Numbered from the stretch's first letter, positions 35,716-45,393 are shown. The stretch is DNA of 64,000 nucleotides from an uncultured Ilumatobacter sp. (GCA_937919625.1 CALFRK010000027.1:1-64000); one strand, 5' to 3'. Numbers and translations: made by a program. The notes: a model not told the origin generated them from the sequence alone.

Positions 35716-36411
35716 TCAGCCCGTGATCAGCTGGAAGGTGCAGCCACAAATCTCGGTACGTCCGACTCGGCTCGGATCAGATGCCCTCAGCACGAATCCA
35801 GCAACTCCCTCGCCGCGCTGGCCAGCGCGGACAAATCGAATTTCGCCCTCGTCGAGAGTGACCGTGTTCTCGATTGTCTGACGGTCGAGCACCTCACCCC
35901 AGCGAGCCGACATGGCGGCCGGGTCGGTTGCCGCGATCTCGACGGCCAACACTTCCGACACGACATCGTCCCGCACGTGCCGGCGCCAGACCGGACCGGC
36001 CCACGGCCATTCGCCCCACGCATCGGCCTGGTCGAGCGACAGGATCGCCCCGCCGACGTCTGCTGGATGGAGGTGGAGTCCGACGATGCCCTCGCCGACC
36101 GCCTCGTACGCCACTCGGGCGCCGACCTGGTCGAAGCGCCGACGCAGCGCGTCGAGGTCGCCGACCTCGAGGATCACCATGTAGCCCCCGTCGCCGCCGC
36201 GCTTGTCGAGCAGGCGTCCTGCCGTTGTTCCCTCCTTGGTCGGAGAGACGATCTCGAGCAGCTTGTCACCGATCGGAAACAGGGCATTCTCAAGCCCAAA
36301 CGCAGCGACCCCTGGATCGCGGTAGCAGAGCTCGACACCGAGTTCGGTCTCGACCCGTCGCTCAGCCGCCTCGAGGTCGGCCGCAACTATCACGATCTGG
36401 CGAAGACGCAT
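35716..36411 (-). CDS. VOC (glyoxalase-fold) family protein
   Basis: 231 residues. Vicinal oxygen chelate fold: RLRQIVIVAADLEAAERRVE at the N-terminus, YRDPGVAAFGLENALFPIGD, GGDGGYMVILEVGDLDALR, and a second module in the C-terminal half (VLAVEIAATDP, FVRAGQRGEGVAG). Metal-ligand His/Glu are not obvious at all expected places, so activity is uncertain. Start: the ATG at 36409-36411 has AGGAG 6 nt upstream; another ATG lies two codons earlier within that Shine-Dalgarno spacing. Convergent with the hydratase gene. Confidence 0.82.
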   Translation of the reverse strand: MRLRQIVIVAADLEAAERRVETELGVELCYRDPGVAAFGLENALFPIGDKLLEIVSPTKEGTTAGRLLDKRGGDGGYMVILEVGDLDALRRRFDQVGARVAYEAVGEGIVGLHLHPADVGGAILSLDQADAWGEWPWAGPVWRRHVRDDVVSEVLAVEIAATDPAAMSARWGEVLDRQTIENTVTLDEGEIRFVRAGQRGEGVAGFVLRASDPSRVGRTEICGCTFQLITG

Positions 36412-36472
36412 ACGCATCTCCTGATTGTGCCGAACACCCGACGGCCAGACCGAGTTGGCCAATCGAGCAATG

Positions 36473-39130
36473 TCAGGTCGCTCCAACCACCGAACGTCCA
36501 GCACCCCTGGCGATCGAGAACCCGATACCGACCACGAGGCTCAGGGCGACTCCGGCCAAGAGACCCATCAACAACAACGGGACCGACGATGAGGACTTAG
36601 AACTGGCAGCCAGGATCGCCTCACCGACGGGAGCTTCGCCAGAGCCATTGCTGATGGCTGAGATACCGGCCACCTCGTCGGGGATCACTTCGTCGGCCGG
36701 AATCACGGTGATCGAACCGATCATGAACGGATGCAGGATGCAGGTGTACGTGTAGGTGCCCAACGTGTCGAACGTGAATGTGAATGCGTCACCTGGCTGC
36801 AGGATTCCGGAGTCGAACGACCCGTCGTCAGCGGTGACCGTGTGCGGCAACACACCGCCGAACCGCCACCGCACGGTGTCGCCCTGGTGCACCACGATGT
36901 CGGCCGGTTCAAAACCTGTGTCGGTCACGTTCACGATCGGGGCCGTGCCCGCGTCGGCCGCCGTGTCGGCGGGTGTCACCACGATGATGCCGCGCATGTG
37001 TGGATGGAGATCGCAGCTGTACGGATAGATCCCCGGCTCGGTGAAGACGTGCTCGAACTGGGTGCCGGGGCTCATGAACTTCTCGCTGATGAACGAGCCG
37101 TCCCGAGCGATCACGTTGTGGGCAACGTCATCATTGTTGATCCAGGTGACGGTCTGCCCGGCGGTGACGGTCGTGACGGCCGGGAAGACGTCGCTTTCGA
37201 TCGAGATCGTTACTCGCTCGACGAGGGCGGATCCGCCACTCTCGCTCGATGCCGGCTGGCCGTCGCCAGCCACACCGGCTTCGATCAGCCCGTCGGCCGA
37301 CGTCGACGCTTGTGTTCCTTCTGAACCGCCGCCGGCCGTCGAGCCGGCAGCAGCCTCCAGAACCTGAACCGTGCCATTCATGCCCGGGTGCAGCGTGCAC
37401 CGGTAGGCCACTGTGCCGGGCGTTGTGAACGTCCGTTTGAACGTGTCGCCGGGCATCATGATCCCGCTGTCGAACGAGCCATCCTCGGCGGTGACCGTAT
37501 GCGGCATCGAGTCACTGTTCGTCCACGTCACCGAGCCCCCGTTACCAACCGTGACCGTGGTTGGCTGAAACTGAAGGTTGCCCATCCCGACAGTTGCACT
37601 GCCGGGAGCAGCAGTCCCTGACGCCGCCCCGGCGCTCGAGCCGACCGACGAACCACCGTTGGCGGCAACGCCGGTCGTGCCGGTGGAGCCGGTGACCACG
37701 GGAGGAGTGGCTGCGCCCGGAGTCGTGACCACGATCGTTGCCGTCATCGACGGATGAATCTCACAGAAGTAGCTGTAAGTACCTGGAGTGGGGAACGTAC
37801 GAGACCATCGATCACCTTGCATCAGGATCCCGCTGTCGAAGCTGCGGTCCGTTGCGGTGACGGTGTGCGGAACGGCATCCTGGTTGACCCAGTTGACCGT
37901 GCCGCCAACGGCGACCGTGAACGTCTGGGGCGAGTATCGATTGCCGACGATCGCCACCGATCCGGTCGTGGGGAGGTTGGCGACAGTACCGGACGGCGTG
38001 GTCGTAGCGGTCGTACCCGACGGTGTAGTTCCAGGCGTCGCGAGCGGTGTCGTCGTTGCTGGGGGTTGCGTGGTGGCAGGCGCCGGCGAGCCAGGCTGAA
38101 CGACTGTCACAGTGGCTGTCATTTCTGGGTGAAGCGTGCAGAAGTAGTTGTATGCGCCGACCGTTTGAAAGGTCCGGGAGAACTGATCACCCTTCCTCAA
38201 GAAGGGACTGGGACCGAACAGGCCGGTCGTCGAACTGACCGTGTGGAGTACTGAGTCCTGGTTGGTCCAAGTCACGGTTCCGCCGGCGGTGACCGTGATG
38301 TTCTGCGGAGTGAATCGGTTGCCACTGATCGCCACCGGTGCCGTGGCGGGCGCTGTAGACCCACCGCCGCCTCCGGCCGGCACTGTCGTCGCTGGCGGCA
38401 CGGTGGTTGCGGGCGGCACCGTGGTCGCCGGTGGCGCAGTAGTCGGGGGCGGCGTACCGCCGCCACCCGGGCCCTGCACGACGACCGTGCCGGTCATGTC
38501 CGAGTGAAGTTCGCAGAAGTAGGCGAAGCTGCCAATGTCCGGGAACGTACGACTCCAAGTTCCGCTCGAGAAGACGCCGCTATCGAAAGAACCGTCGTTG
38601 GCGGTGACGGTATGAGCCCCATCCGTGTTGGTCCAGGTCACGGTGCCGCCCTGCGCAACCGTCACGGTGCTCGGGATGAAGACCCGGTCGGGGATCGAGA
38701 CGGAGACGGCGTTCGGTGCGGCCACCGTGGTCGGAGGCGGCGAGGTCGGGTCGGTCGTGGTCGTGATCGCCGAGTCGCTCACCGTGATGCTGCCGAAATA
38801 GGACGAGTTTCCGGTGTTGCGCTCATCTCGGTACTGATACGTGCCCGTCGAACGGAGCGTGACCGTGAAGCTGTCGCCATTATCGAGGTTGCCCGAATCG
38901 AACTCCACGGGCGCCGAGGTCGTCCGAACTCGGTGCCGGGCGCCGTCATCGTTCACAAACGTCACGGTGGTGTCGCGAGGCACGGTCACCGAGGCGGGAT
39001 TGAGCGTGTTGCCGATGTGAATCGTCGTGGTCGCCGCTTCGGCGGAGCCGGGGCTAGCGAGGGCAGCGTAGCTCAGCACCACCGCGCTGAACAGGGCCAC
39101 AATCGTGCGAGACCGCGCGCCGGAATTCAT
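36473..39130 (-). CDS. Secreted, membrane-anchored protein with seven cupredoxin-like repeats
   Basis: 885 residues. Signal peptide (1-32, cut near AEA). Seven plastocyanin-like domains of ~80 residues at about 35-118, 142-218, 265-343, 391-468, 512-590, 640-718 and 731-809. Domains 2-7 each keep the full copper set His plus CxxHxxM: H173/C206/H209/M212, H296/C331/H334/M337, H422/C456/H459/M462, H544/C578/H581/M584, H671/C706/H709/M712 and H763/C797/H800/M803. Domain 1 has lost Cys and Met. Linkers are Pro/Thr/Gly-rich (PPATTV repeats before domain 3). A C-terminal membrane helix (about 849-873) ends in a basic tail. The start ATG (39128-39130) has GGAG 6 nt upstream. Expected to bind about six Cu and to face outward. 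Electron-transfer wire, copper store and scavenger are all possible. Confidence 0.92.
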   Translation of the reverse strand: MNSGARSRTIVALFSAVVLSYAALASPGSAEAATTTIHIGNTLNPASVTVPRDTTVTFVNDDGARHRVRTTSAPVEFDSGNLDNGDSFTVTLRSTGTYQYRDERNTGNSSYFGSITVSDSAITTTTDPTSPPPTTVAAPNAVSVSIPDRVFIPSTVTVAQGGTVTWTNTDGAHTVTANDGSFDSGVFSSGTWSRTFPDIGSFAYFCELHSDMTGTVVVQGPGGGGTPPPTTAPPATTVPPATTVPPATTVPAGGGGGSTAPATAPVAISGNRFTPQNITVTAGGTVTWTNQDSVLHTVSSTTGLFGPSPFLRKGDQFSRTFQTVGAYNYFCTLHPEMTATVTVVQPGSPAPATTQPPATTTPLATPGTTPSGTTATTTPSGTVANLPTTGSVAIVGNRYSPQTFTVAVGGTVNWVNQDAVPHTVTATDRSFDSGILMQGDRWSRTFPTPGTYSYFCEIHPSMTATIVVTTPGAATPPVVTGSTGTTGVAANGGSSVGSSAGAASGTAAPGSATVGMGNLQFQPTTVTVGNGGSVTWTNSDSMPHTVTAEDGSFDSGIMMPGDTFKRTFTTPGTVAYRCTLHPGMNGTVQVLEAAAGSTAGGGSEGTQASTSADGLIEAGVAGDGQPASSESGGSALVERVTISIESDVFPAVTTVTAGQTVTWINNDDVAHNVIARDGSFISEKFMSPGTQFEHVFTEPGIYPYSCDLHPHMRGIIVVTPADTAADAGTAPIVNVTDTGFEPADIVVHQGDTVRWRFGGVLPHTVTADDGSFDSGILQPGDAFTFTFDTLGTYTYTCILHPFMIGSITVIPADEVIPDEVAGISAISNGSGEAPVGEAILAASSKSSSSVPLLLMGLLAGVALSLVVGIGFSIARGAGRSVVGAT

Positions 39131-39349
39131 TTCAACTCCGTTTCGTGGGGGGAGCTCATTGACCGGTGACACGCCCAAGACGTCGTCCAGGTTGGGCTGC
39201 AGCTGAAATAGATCGGGCCGGCGTCCCGCTTGGGCATCATGCTCTGACTGTGACACCTTCGAGGTCGAGACAGATAGGGACCAAGGTCCAAACTCTTGTG
39301 ATCACGATGTTTGTCTTCGCATGCAATTCTGCTCGCGTCGCCCGAACGA
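39131..39349. other. Intergenic leader of the poly-cupredoxin gene
   Basis: About 220 bp upstream of the poly-cupredoxin ATG and downstream of the serine hydrolase on the same strand. It should hold the cupredoxin promoter. No palindromic copper-regulator box or RNA element was recognised. Confidence 0.4.
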
Positions 39350-40582
39350 TCAGTCGACGATGGCGCTGTAGACAAGGCTGCGCAACTGGCCACGAAAGTC
39401 GAAGGAGGACGACGGCATCAGCTGGGTCATGAAGATCACCCACAGATCTTCAACGGAGTCGACCCAGAACGCGGTGGATGCTGCACCGCCCCAGTAGAAA
39501 TCACCGCGCGCCAGCGCCCCGGTGGCGACCTGGTCGATCGTGGACGCGAAGCCGAGTCCGAAACCGACACCGACACTGCCTCTGGGCATCAACAAAGCGA
39601 CATCGACCGAGGCGAGGTCCTCGCCGCCCGGGAGATGATTCATCTTCATCAGATCGAGCGTGCGCGGCCCGATGATCCGATGACCATCGAGCTCGCCTCC
39701 CTGCCTGAGCATCTCGCAGAACCGGATGTAGTCGGCCATCGTGCCCGTCAGGCCCCCGCCACCCGACACGAAGTCGGGTGGTCGGGTAAATGCGCTCGTC
39801 ACCGGGTCATCCAGAAGGGTGGTCGTCTTGTCGGGGTTGCGGCTGTAGTTGGCGGCAAACCGGTCGAGTTTCTCGGGCACAACGTGGAATGCCGTGTCGA
39901 CCATGCCGAGCGGTTCGAAGATGTTGTGCTGCAAGTACTCCGCGAACGGGACGCCGGAGATCCGCTCGACCAACGCCCCACAGGCGTCGGTCGACAACGA
40001 GTACATGTAGGCCGTGCCCGGTTGGTAACGCAGCGGAACCTGGCCGAGCTTGTCCATCAAGTCGGTCATCGCGGTCGGCACACCGGCGCTGCGGACCTGC
40101 AGCGACCGATACAACTCATCGACCGTGTGTTGGTCGCCCATCCCTGGCAACATGCCACCGTAGGTAAGGCCACCTGTGTGGCTGAGCAGATCGCGGAACG
40201 ACACCGGACGATGCGCCGGCTCGGTCACCATTTCGTCGCCCGAACCCGACACCCAGACACGGTGTTGGCGCCACGACGGAAAGAACCGGGCGATCGGATC
40301 GTCGAGCTGGAACATGCCCCGCTCGAACAACTGCATCAACGCGATCGAGGTGATCGGCTTGGTCATCGAGTAGATCCGAAAGATCGTGTCGTCGCCGATC
40401 GCCACGCCGCGCTCGCGATCCCGTTGCCCCAACGACGCCTGGTAGGCCACCAGACCGCGTCGCCCGACGGCGACCTGGCAACCGACGATCTTGCCCGGCT
40501 CGAGATAATGGCGCTCGAGATGGGTGGCGATGCGGTCGAGGCGTTGTGCGTCGAACCCGGCTACCGAACGTTGCAGATTCAC
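39350..40582 (-). CDS. Serine hydrolase, beta-lactamase class C/esterase family
   Basis: 410 residues. Seen: DTIFRIYSMTKPITSIALMQLF with the SxxK nucleophile motif (SMTK), the YSLS segment (AYMYSLSTDACG) at the Tyr position, and a late GGAASTAFWVD in place of the KTG-like strand (HxG or GGA in esterases). This set is typical of EstB-like esterases and small-molecule hydrolases, not of resistance enzymes. There is no signal peptide, so it is cytoplasmic. GTG at 40580-40582 is chosen because AAGGGG lies 7 nt before it and the conserved GFDAQRLDRIA follows; the frame is open for 25 more codons. Confidence 0.88.
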   Translation of the reverse strand: MNLQRSVAGFDAQRLDRIATHLERHYLEPGKIVGCQVAVGRRGLVAYQASLGQRDRERGVAIGDDTIFRIYSMTKPITSIALMQLFERGMFQLDDPIARFFPSWRQHRVWVSGSGDEMVTEPAHRPVSFRDLLSHTGGLTYGGMLPGMGDQHTVDELYRSLQVRSAGVPTAMTDLMDKLGQVPLRYQPGTAYMYSLSTDACGALVERISGVPFAEYLQHNIFEPLGMVDTAFHVVPEKLDRFAANYSRNPDKTTTLLDDPVTSAFTRPPDFVSGGGGLTGTMADYIRFCEMLRQGGELDGHRIIGPRTLDLMKMNHLPGGEDLASVDVALLMPRGSVGVGFGLGFASTIDQVATGALARGDFYWGGAASTAFWVDSVEDLWVIFMTQLMPSSSFDFRGQLRSLVYSAIVD

Positions 40583-40595
40583 GAAATCCCCTTCT

Positions 40596-40625
40596 GATGC
40601 CTTGCGATGCCTTGCGATGCCTTGT
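40596..40625. repeat. Three tandem copies of a 10-bp unit
   Basis: GATGCCTTGC is repeated three times (last copy ends GATGCCTTGT), just upstream of the serine hydrolase Shine-Dalgarno. One turn of the helix per unit; probably slippage-prone. Confidence 0.75.
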
Positions 40626-40736
40626 GTGCGGCCGTCCGGATGATCGCAGGTCACCACCGCGTTCGCCGGATCGTTCGGCCGCCTCCGTCTTGGCGTCGTC
40701 TGACCGCCAGCTGACTAACCAGTATGAACCCCGAGG

Positions 40737-41180
40737 ATGATGCAGAGGCGTGCTACGTCAGCCGTGACCGTCGACTCGACTCGTCACGGGGCGTGTCAGA
40801 CTGCGTTGATCGACAGCGCAAGGATCGACCAATGGCTTCAAGCAGTGCGGCTCACCAAAACACGTTCCGACGCGGCCGACGCCTGCCGAGGCGGCCATGT
40901 CGAGATCAACGGCAAACAGGCCAAGCCGGCGTCGGTCGTGAAGGTCGGTGATCGGGTCGAGGTACTCGTCAATCAGCGCCAACGGATCGTCGACGTCACG
41001 CGGGTCATCACCAAACGGGTCGGAGCAGCGATCGCCCTGGAGTGCTTCGAGGACCACAGCGCTCCCCCACCCGAACGCGACAACTTGCGGCTGCTGTTCG
41101 GCGAGCGCGACCGGGGAACCGGACGACCCACCAAACGCGACCGTCGAAAGATCGACCAGCTCCGCGGCCGCCGGTCCTGA
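40737..41180 (+). CDS. S4-domain RNA-binding protein (Hsp15-like)
   Basis: 147 residues from the ATG at 40737. S4 fold: ARIDQWLQAVRLTKTRSDAADACRGGHVEING with the KxR turn, then KVGDRVEVLV. The basic tail (RGTGRPTKRDRRKIDQLRG) is usual in the family. Hsp15 homologues bind free 50S subunits carrying nascent chains. The true start may be the TTG at 40806, since the conserved domain begins just after; the first 23 codons are unlike the family. It overlaps no neighbour; the DUF3516 helicase is convergent (44 bp between ends). Confidence 0.85.
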   Translation: MMQRRATSAVTVDSTRHGACQTALIDSARIDQWLQAVRLTKTRSDAADACRGGHVEINGKQAKPASVVKVGDRVEVLVNQRQRIVDVTRVITKRVGAAIALECFEDHSAPPPERDNLRLLFGERDRGTGRPTKRDRRKIDQLRGRRS

Positions 41181-41224
41181 TCCCGGCGTATCAGTCGACG
41201 GACTGCTGCGGGTCGACCACTGCG

Positions 41225-44023
41225 TCAGGGGCGTTCGACTGCGATCAGCGCCGCGACGAGACGACCTTCAGCCCGGGACGCAACGAGATCGACCTGACCG
41301 ACGAGGCGCCACTCATCGTGGCCGTCGGGGTCGTGCAAGGTTTGCACGACCCGCCCCCCGATGGCGTCGAAGTTGAAACGCGAGGCGTGCCGAGCGTCGC
41401 CGTTCGTCTCGATCGCGTCGTACTCGACCCAGTAGTCGGCCATCTCGGATCGAACGTCCAGACCTTCGATCGTTCCGGCGGGCCGGCGATGGCGCGCCAG
41501 TTGCTCGACCCACCCGAAGGCCTCGTTGCGCACCATCGTTCGGAACGCACGCGCATCTGTGGTGATGTTGACGTCGGAACTGTCGATCGTGTGCACAGAG
41601 CGCCCGGTGGCGACGTCATCATCGGGGTTCTGTAGGCGTTCCCATTCGTCAAGCAGGCTCGAGTCGACCTGACGGACCAGCGTGCCGAGCCAGTGCGTGA
41701 TCTCGTCGAGTTCGTCGCTGCCCGCCTCGGCCGGAACGTTCTGTGTCAGCCCCTTGTAGACATCAGAGAGGTACCGCAGCACGGCACCCTCTGACTGCTT
41801 GAGCCCGTAGAAATCGATGTACTCGCCGAACGTCATGGCTCGCTCGAACAGGTCGCGGACGACCGATTTCGGTTTCACGGTGTCGCCGCCAACCCACGGG
41901 TGCTTCGAGCGGAAGTTGTTGAAGTCGCCGTACATCCAGTCTTTGAGCGGACGCGGTGGCTCGACCTTGGAAAGGCGCTCCATACGTTCCTCGTACTCGA
42001 CCCCGGCCGACTTCATCTCGCTCATCAGTTCGTCCTTGGCCCGCCGGAGTTGGGCGGCGATAACGACGGCCGGGTTCTCTTGAACAGCCTCGATGATGGT
42101 CACGATCGCCAATGATCGATCGATGTCGCCCGTGGCCGCAACCGCAACGACCTCTGTGCCCGCCTCCCCCGGATCGACATCGTGAACATCGATCGCGTTG
42201 GTCAGTTCCGGCTGATAAGGGTCAGGCTGATCGATTTTCGGCTGATCCGCCTCGGCGGCGGTCACTTCGTCGTCAGCGAAGTCCAGCAACTCCGCCAGCC
42301 CGGCGAAGGCACCGCCGGTCACCGCTGCTCGGCCTTGTAGGCGATCGCTCTCGCCAGTTCGGTGTTCCCGTTGTCGTCGCGACGTGCCAGACCGGCGGAT
42401 CGGTATCTCGATCTCGCGGTCGAGGTGCTGAATCGCGTCGATCGCCCACAAAGAGAGCGGCTGATGCAGCGCGAACTCGTCCTGTAGGTCGAAGTTGACG
42501 CGCACCCGCCTGCCCAACTCGTCGGGGTGTTCGGGAAACTCGAGCAACCCGGCATCGACGAGCGACCGGTAGATCGCGATCGTGCGCCGGATGTGGTTGC
42601 GCTGCCTGCGCCGCGGCTCGTGGTTGTCGACCATCAGTCGCCGAACGGCAGCGCAACCATCCCCAGGCCGATCGAGCAGGCTCATGACCATCTGATGGTT
42701 GACATCAAAACTCGAACTCAGCGGCTCGGGATCACCGCTGACCAGCTTGTCGAATGTCTCCTCGTTCCAGTGCGCATAGCCGCGGTCGGGTGCCTTCTTC
42801 TTCACCAATTTCTTCTTCTTTTTGGCGTCAGTCTCGGCTTGTAGGGCGGCTTGCTGGTTGCCAACGACGTGTTCTGGCGCCTGAGCCCAGACGTCACCTC
42901 GATCGTCGAAACCCTTACGCCCGGCACGCCCTGAGATCTGTTGAAACTCGCGAACGCTGAGCACTCGCACACTGCTCCCGTCGTACTTACACAGCTTGGT
43001 AAACAACACCGACCGGATCGGCACATTGACGCCGACCCCAAGCGTGTCGGTGCCACAGATGATCTTCAGCAGCCCGGCCTGTGCCAACCGTTCGACCAGC
43101 AGCCGGTACTTCGGCAGCAGACCGGCGTGGTGTACACCGATCCCACCCACCAAGAAGCTGCGGAAGCTCTTGCCGAACGGAGAATCGAACCGGAAACCGC
43201 CGATCAGCTCTTTGACCTGCTGCTTTTCGTCCTTGGTGAGCGGGTTCAAGCTGAGGAACCCCTGCGCTGCCTCGGTCGCCTCACGCTGCGTGAAATGGAC
43301 GAGATAGATCGGGGCTCGGCCCGAGATCAGCAGCTCCTCGATCGAACGATGCAGCGTCGATGTTCGATACGCGAAGTCGAGCGGTACGGGCCGGTCGGAC
43401 GACTTCACGAGCACGGTCGCCCGCCCGGTCCGATTGGTGAGGTCGTGCTCGAAGAAGGTCGTCGGGCCAAGCGTCGCAGACATCAGCAAAAACTGGCATC
43501 GCGGCATCTCTAGCAATGGCAGCTGCCACGCCCAACCCCGTTGCGGGTCGGCGTAGAAGTGAAACTCGTCGGCGACGACGACATCAACCGGGGTGTCGGA
43601 TCCATCGCGCAACGCCCAGTTGGCCAAAATCTCAGCGGTGCAACAGATGATCGGCGCATCGGCGTTGACGCTGCCATCGCCTGTGATCATGCCAACCAGG
43701 TCAGAGCCGAATGTTCGGCACAGCTCGAAGAACTTTTCCGATACCAACGCCTTGATCGGTGCGGTGTACACGCTGCGCTGATCGCGGCCGAGCGCAAGGA
43801 AGTGGGCCGCAACCGCAACCAGTGACTTACCCGACCCGGTCGGAGTGGCAAGGATCACGTGGTTGCCGGCGATCAGCTCGAGTGTTGCCTCCTCCTGCGC
43901 CGGATACATCTCGATCCCCTGCTCGGCGACGTAGGCGGTGAACCCATCGAGCAACGCCCCCTCGTCCGGCGCGGGTGGCAGGTGACGCAGGATCGGCTGC
44001 GGCGGATTCGGGTCGACGGGCAT
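41225..44023 (-). CDS. SKI2-like DEAD/DEAH-box helicase with DUF3516
   Basis: 932 residues. N-terminal helicase core: QGIEMYPAQEEATLELI (Q-like motif), ATPTGSGKSLVAVA (motif I), VADEFHFYADPQRG (motif II, DEFH), LLMSATLGPTT (III), VLSVREFQQISGRAGRKGFD (VI). A basic insert follows (DAKKKKKLVKKKA, about 410). The second half is the DUF3516 domain of actinobacterial helicases related to HelY and Mtr4/Ski2 (DPGEAGTEVV to the VERP end). Its role is thought to be RNA handling but is not established. Single gene, convergent with the S4 protein and divergent from the universal stress protein. Confidence 0.93.
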   Translation of the reverse strand: MPVDPNPPQPILRHLPPAPDEGALLDGFTAYVAEQGIEMYPAQEEATLELIAGNHVILATPTGSGKSLVAVAAHFLALGRDQRSVYTAPIKALVSEKFFELCRTFGSDLVGMITGDGSVNADAPIICCTAEILANWALRDGSDTPVDVVVADEFHFYADPQRGWAWQLPLLEMPRCQFLLMSATLGPTTFFEHDLTNRTGRATVLVKSSDRPVPLDFAYRTSTLHRSIEELLISGRAPIYLVHFTQREATEAAQGFLSLNPLTKDEKQQVKELIGGFRFDSPFGKSFRSFLVGGIGVHHAGLLPKYRLLVERLAQAGLLKIICGTDTLGVGVNVPIRSVLFTKLCKYDGSSVRVLSVREFQQISGRAGRKGFDDRGDVWAQAPEHVVGNQQAALQAETDAKKKKKLVKKKAPDRGYAHWNEETFDKLVSGDPEPLSSSFDVNHQMVMSLLDRPGDGCAAVRRLMVDNHEPRRRQRNHIRRTIAIYRSLVDAGLLEFPEHPDELGRRVRVNFDLQDEFALHQPLSLWAIDAIQHLDREIEIPIRRSGTSRRQREHRTGESDRLQGRAAVTGGAFAGLAELLDFADDEVTAAEADQPKIDQPDPYQPELTNAIDVHDVDPGEAGTEVVAVAATGDIDRSLAIVTIIEAVQENPAVVIAAQLRRAKDELMSEMKSAGVEYEERMERLSKVEPPRPLKDWMYGDFNNFRSKHPWVGGDTVKPKSVVRDLFERAMTFGEYIDFYGLKQSEGAVLRYLSDVYKGLTQNVPAEAGSDELDEITHWLGTLVRQVDSSLLDEWERLQNPDDDVATGRSVHTIDSSDVNITTDARAFRTMVRNEAFGWVEQLARHRRPAGTIEGLDVRSEMADYWVEYDAIETNGDARHASRFNFDAIGGRVVQTLHDPDGHDEWRLVGQVDLVASRAEGRLVAALIAVERP

Positions 44024-44145
44024 GACTCGTCGTAGTCTGGTCGATAGAGCGCTCGGTAGGTTCAGTCCTCCTCAACGCCGCCCGACCACCGAAGTGTCTT
44101 AGGATCGACTCAAATCCGATTTCCTTCGACGAACGAGGAGCCGAT

Positions 44146-44658
44146 ATGCACGTCATGATCGCCACCGATGGCAGTCTCGATACTCAGAAGATGTCGGCGC
44201 TCGCGGCCAGCTTGACTGCTGACAGCGGGCACGTGACCGTCTTCTCGGTTGTCGAGGTGCCGCGCCAGATGCTCACCGAGATGCGTCATGCGGCTACCGA
44301 CGCCACCGCGGCGGCCGCAGGCGAACTCGAACCCGAGTATCGACGAACGCAGGCGATCGTCGATCCTGTCACCCATTGGGATGGTGACGATGCCGTCATC
44401 TTGCGCTACGTCAACCGCATCGTCGCAACACGGACCGCCGATCTCATCGCCGAACTTGATGAAGCAGGCGTCGAGTACACGGTTGTCGGAGTCGAGGGCG
44501 AGAACGCGGCACGATCAGTCCTCGCCGCGGCAGCCGAGTACCAGCCGGATGTGTTGTGCCTCGGCACCCACGGGATGGGCCGATTCGAAGGCATGCTCGG
44601 CTCGTTGTCCACCAAGATCGCCCGACTGGCCCCGTGTTCGGTGCTGCTCGTCCGCTGA
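44146..44658 (+). CDS. Universal stress protein (UspA family)
   Basis: 170 residues. Starts MHVMIATDGSLDTQK, with the first strand and ATP-site Asp, and ends with GTHGMGRFEGMLGSLSTKIA, the GxxG-(x)9-G-S/T ATP-binding motif, then PCSVLLVR. The middle insertion (YRRTQAIVDPVTHWDGDD) is slightly longer than in simple Usp proteins. ATP binding is likely. GAGGAG precedes the ATG. Followed after 51 bp by the methyltransferase. Confidence 0.92.
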   Translation: MHVMIATDGSLDTQKMSALAASLTADSGHVTVFSVVEVPRQMLTEMRHAATDATAAAAGELEPEYRRTQAIVDPVTHWDGDDAVILRYVNRIVATRTADLIAELDEAGVEYTVVGVEGENAARSVLAAAAEYQPDVLCLGTHGMGRFEGMLGSLSTKIARLAPCSVLLVR

Positions 44659-44709
44659 CGAGGGCCGGCGCTGCGCATTGTCAGAGCGGATCGCAACAGA
44701 GGAGATCGA

Positions 44710-45312
44710 ATGGTCGAACAAAGCGGTTGGGTCAACATCACCAAGGCAAATCCGGATCACTCGGCCTGGTACATCGAACGGTTCAGATCGATGGCGGCGG
44801 CCGGTGACGATCTCGCCGGCGAAGCACGGTTCGTCGATGCGTTGGCACCGCGGGCCGGTCGGATTCTCGATGCCGGCTGCGGCCCCGGCCGTGTTGGTTC
44901 GGCGCTTGCTGCGCTCGGTCACGACGTCGTCGGTGTCGACGTCGATCCCGAGTTGATCGCCGCCGCCGAAGAGGATCATCCGGGGCCAGTGTGGCTGGTC
45001 GGCGATCTGGCCGAACTCGACCTGCCGGCGATGGGTATCACCGAAGGGTTCGACCTGATCCTGTCGGTCGGCAACGTGATGCCGTTCCTTGCCCCGAGCA
45101 CTCGCCGGACGGTGCTGACCTGTCTGCGCGCCCACCTCCGACAAAACGGACGGGTCGTGATCGGTTTCGGGTCAGGACGCGGTTATGAGTTCATTGAGTT
45201 CTTCGACGATGCCGCACAGGTCGGCCTGGTGCACGAGCTGAGCGTGGCGACGTGGGACCTGCGCCCCCTCACGGACGAATCTGACTTCCTGGTGGCGGTC
45301 TTCAGCGCCTGA
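44710..45312 (+). CDS. Class I SAM-dependent methyltransferase
   Basis: 200 residues. Motif I is clear: RILDAGCGPGRVGSALAALGHDVVGVDVDPELI. Then LVGDLAELDLP (motif II), FDLILSVGNVMPFL (post-I/motif IV) and a C-terminal strand (SVATWDLRPL). Small-molecule methyltransferases of this size are common; the substrate cannot be told. GAGGAG lies upstream of the ATG. Shares direction with the UspA and SRPBCC genes. Confidence 0.9.
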   Translation: MVEQSGWVNITKANPDHSAWYIERFRSMAAAGDDLAGEARFVDALAPRAGRILDAGCGPGRVGSALAALGHDVVGVDVDPELIAAAEEDHPGPVWLVGDLAELDLPAMGITEGFDLILSVGNVMPFLAPSTRRTVLTCLRAHLRQNGRVVIGFGSGRGYEFIEFFDDAAQVGLVHELSVATWDLRPLTDESDFLVAVFSA

Positions 45313-45371
45313 CTTGCTGCACTCGAGAGACCTTGGGGTACTTGCGAACCCTGGCACCCTGACACGATCCG

Positions 45372-45393
45372 GGGTAGGTTCACGCCCCTACCC
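45372..45393 (+). promoter_or_regulatory. Hairpin in the SRPBCC gene leader
   Basis: GGGTAGG and CCTACCC form a 7-bp stem with an 8-nt loop that ends 3 nt before the AGAGGAG Shine-Dalgarno of the next gene. It could influence translation or be the end of the preceding transcript. Confidence 0.4.
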
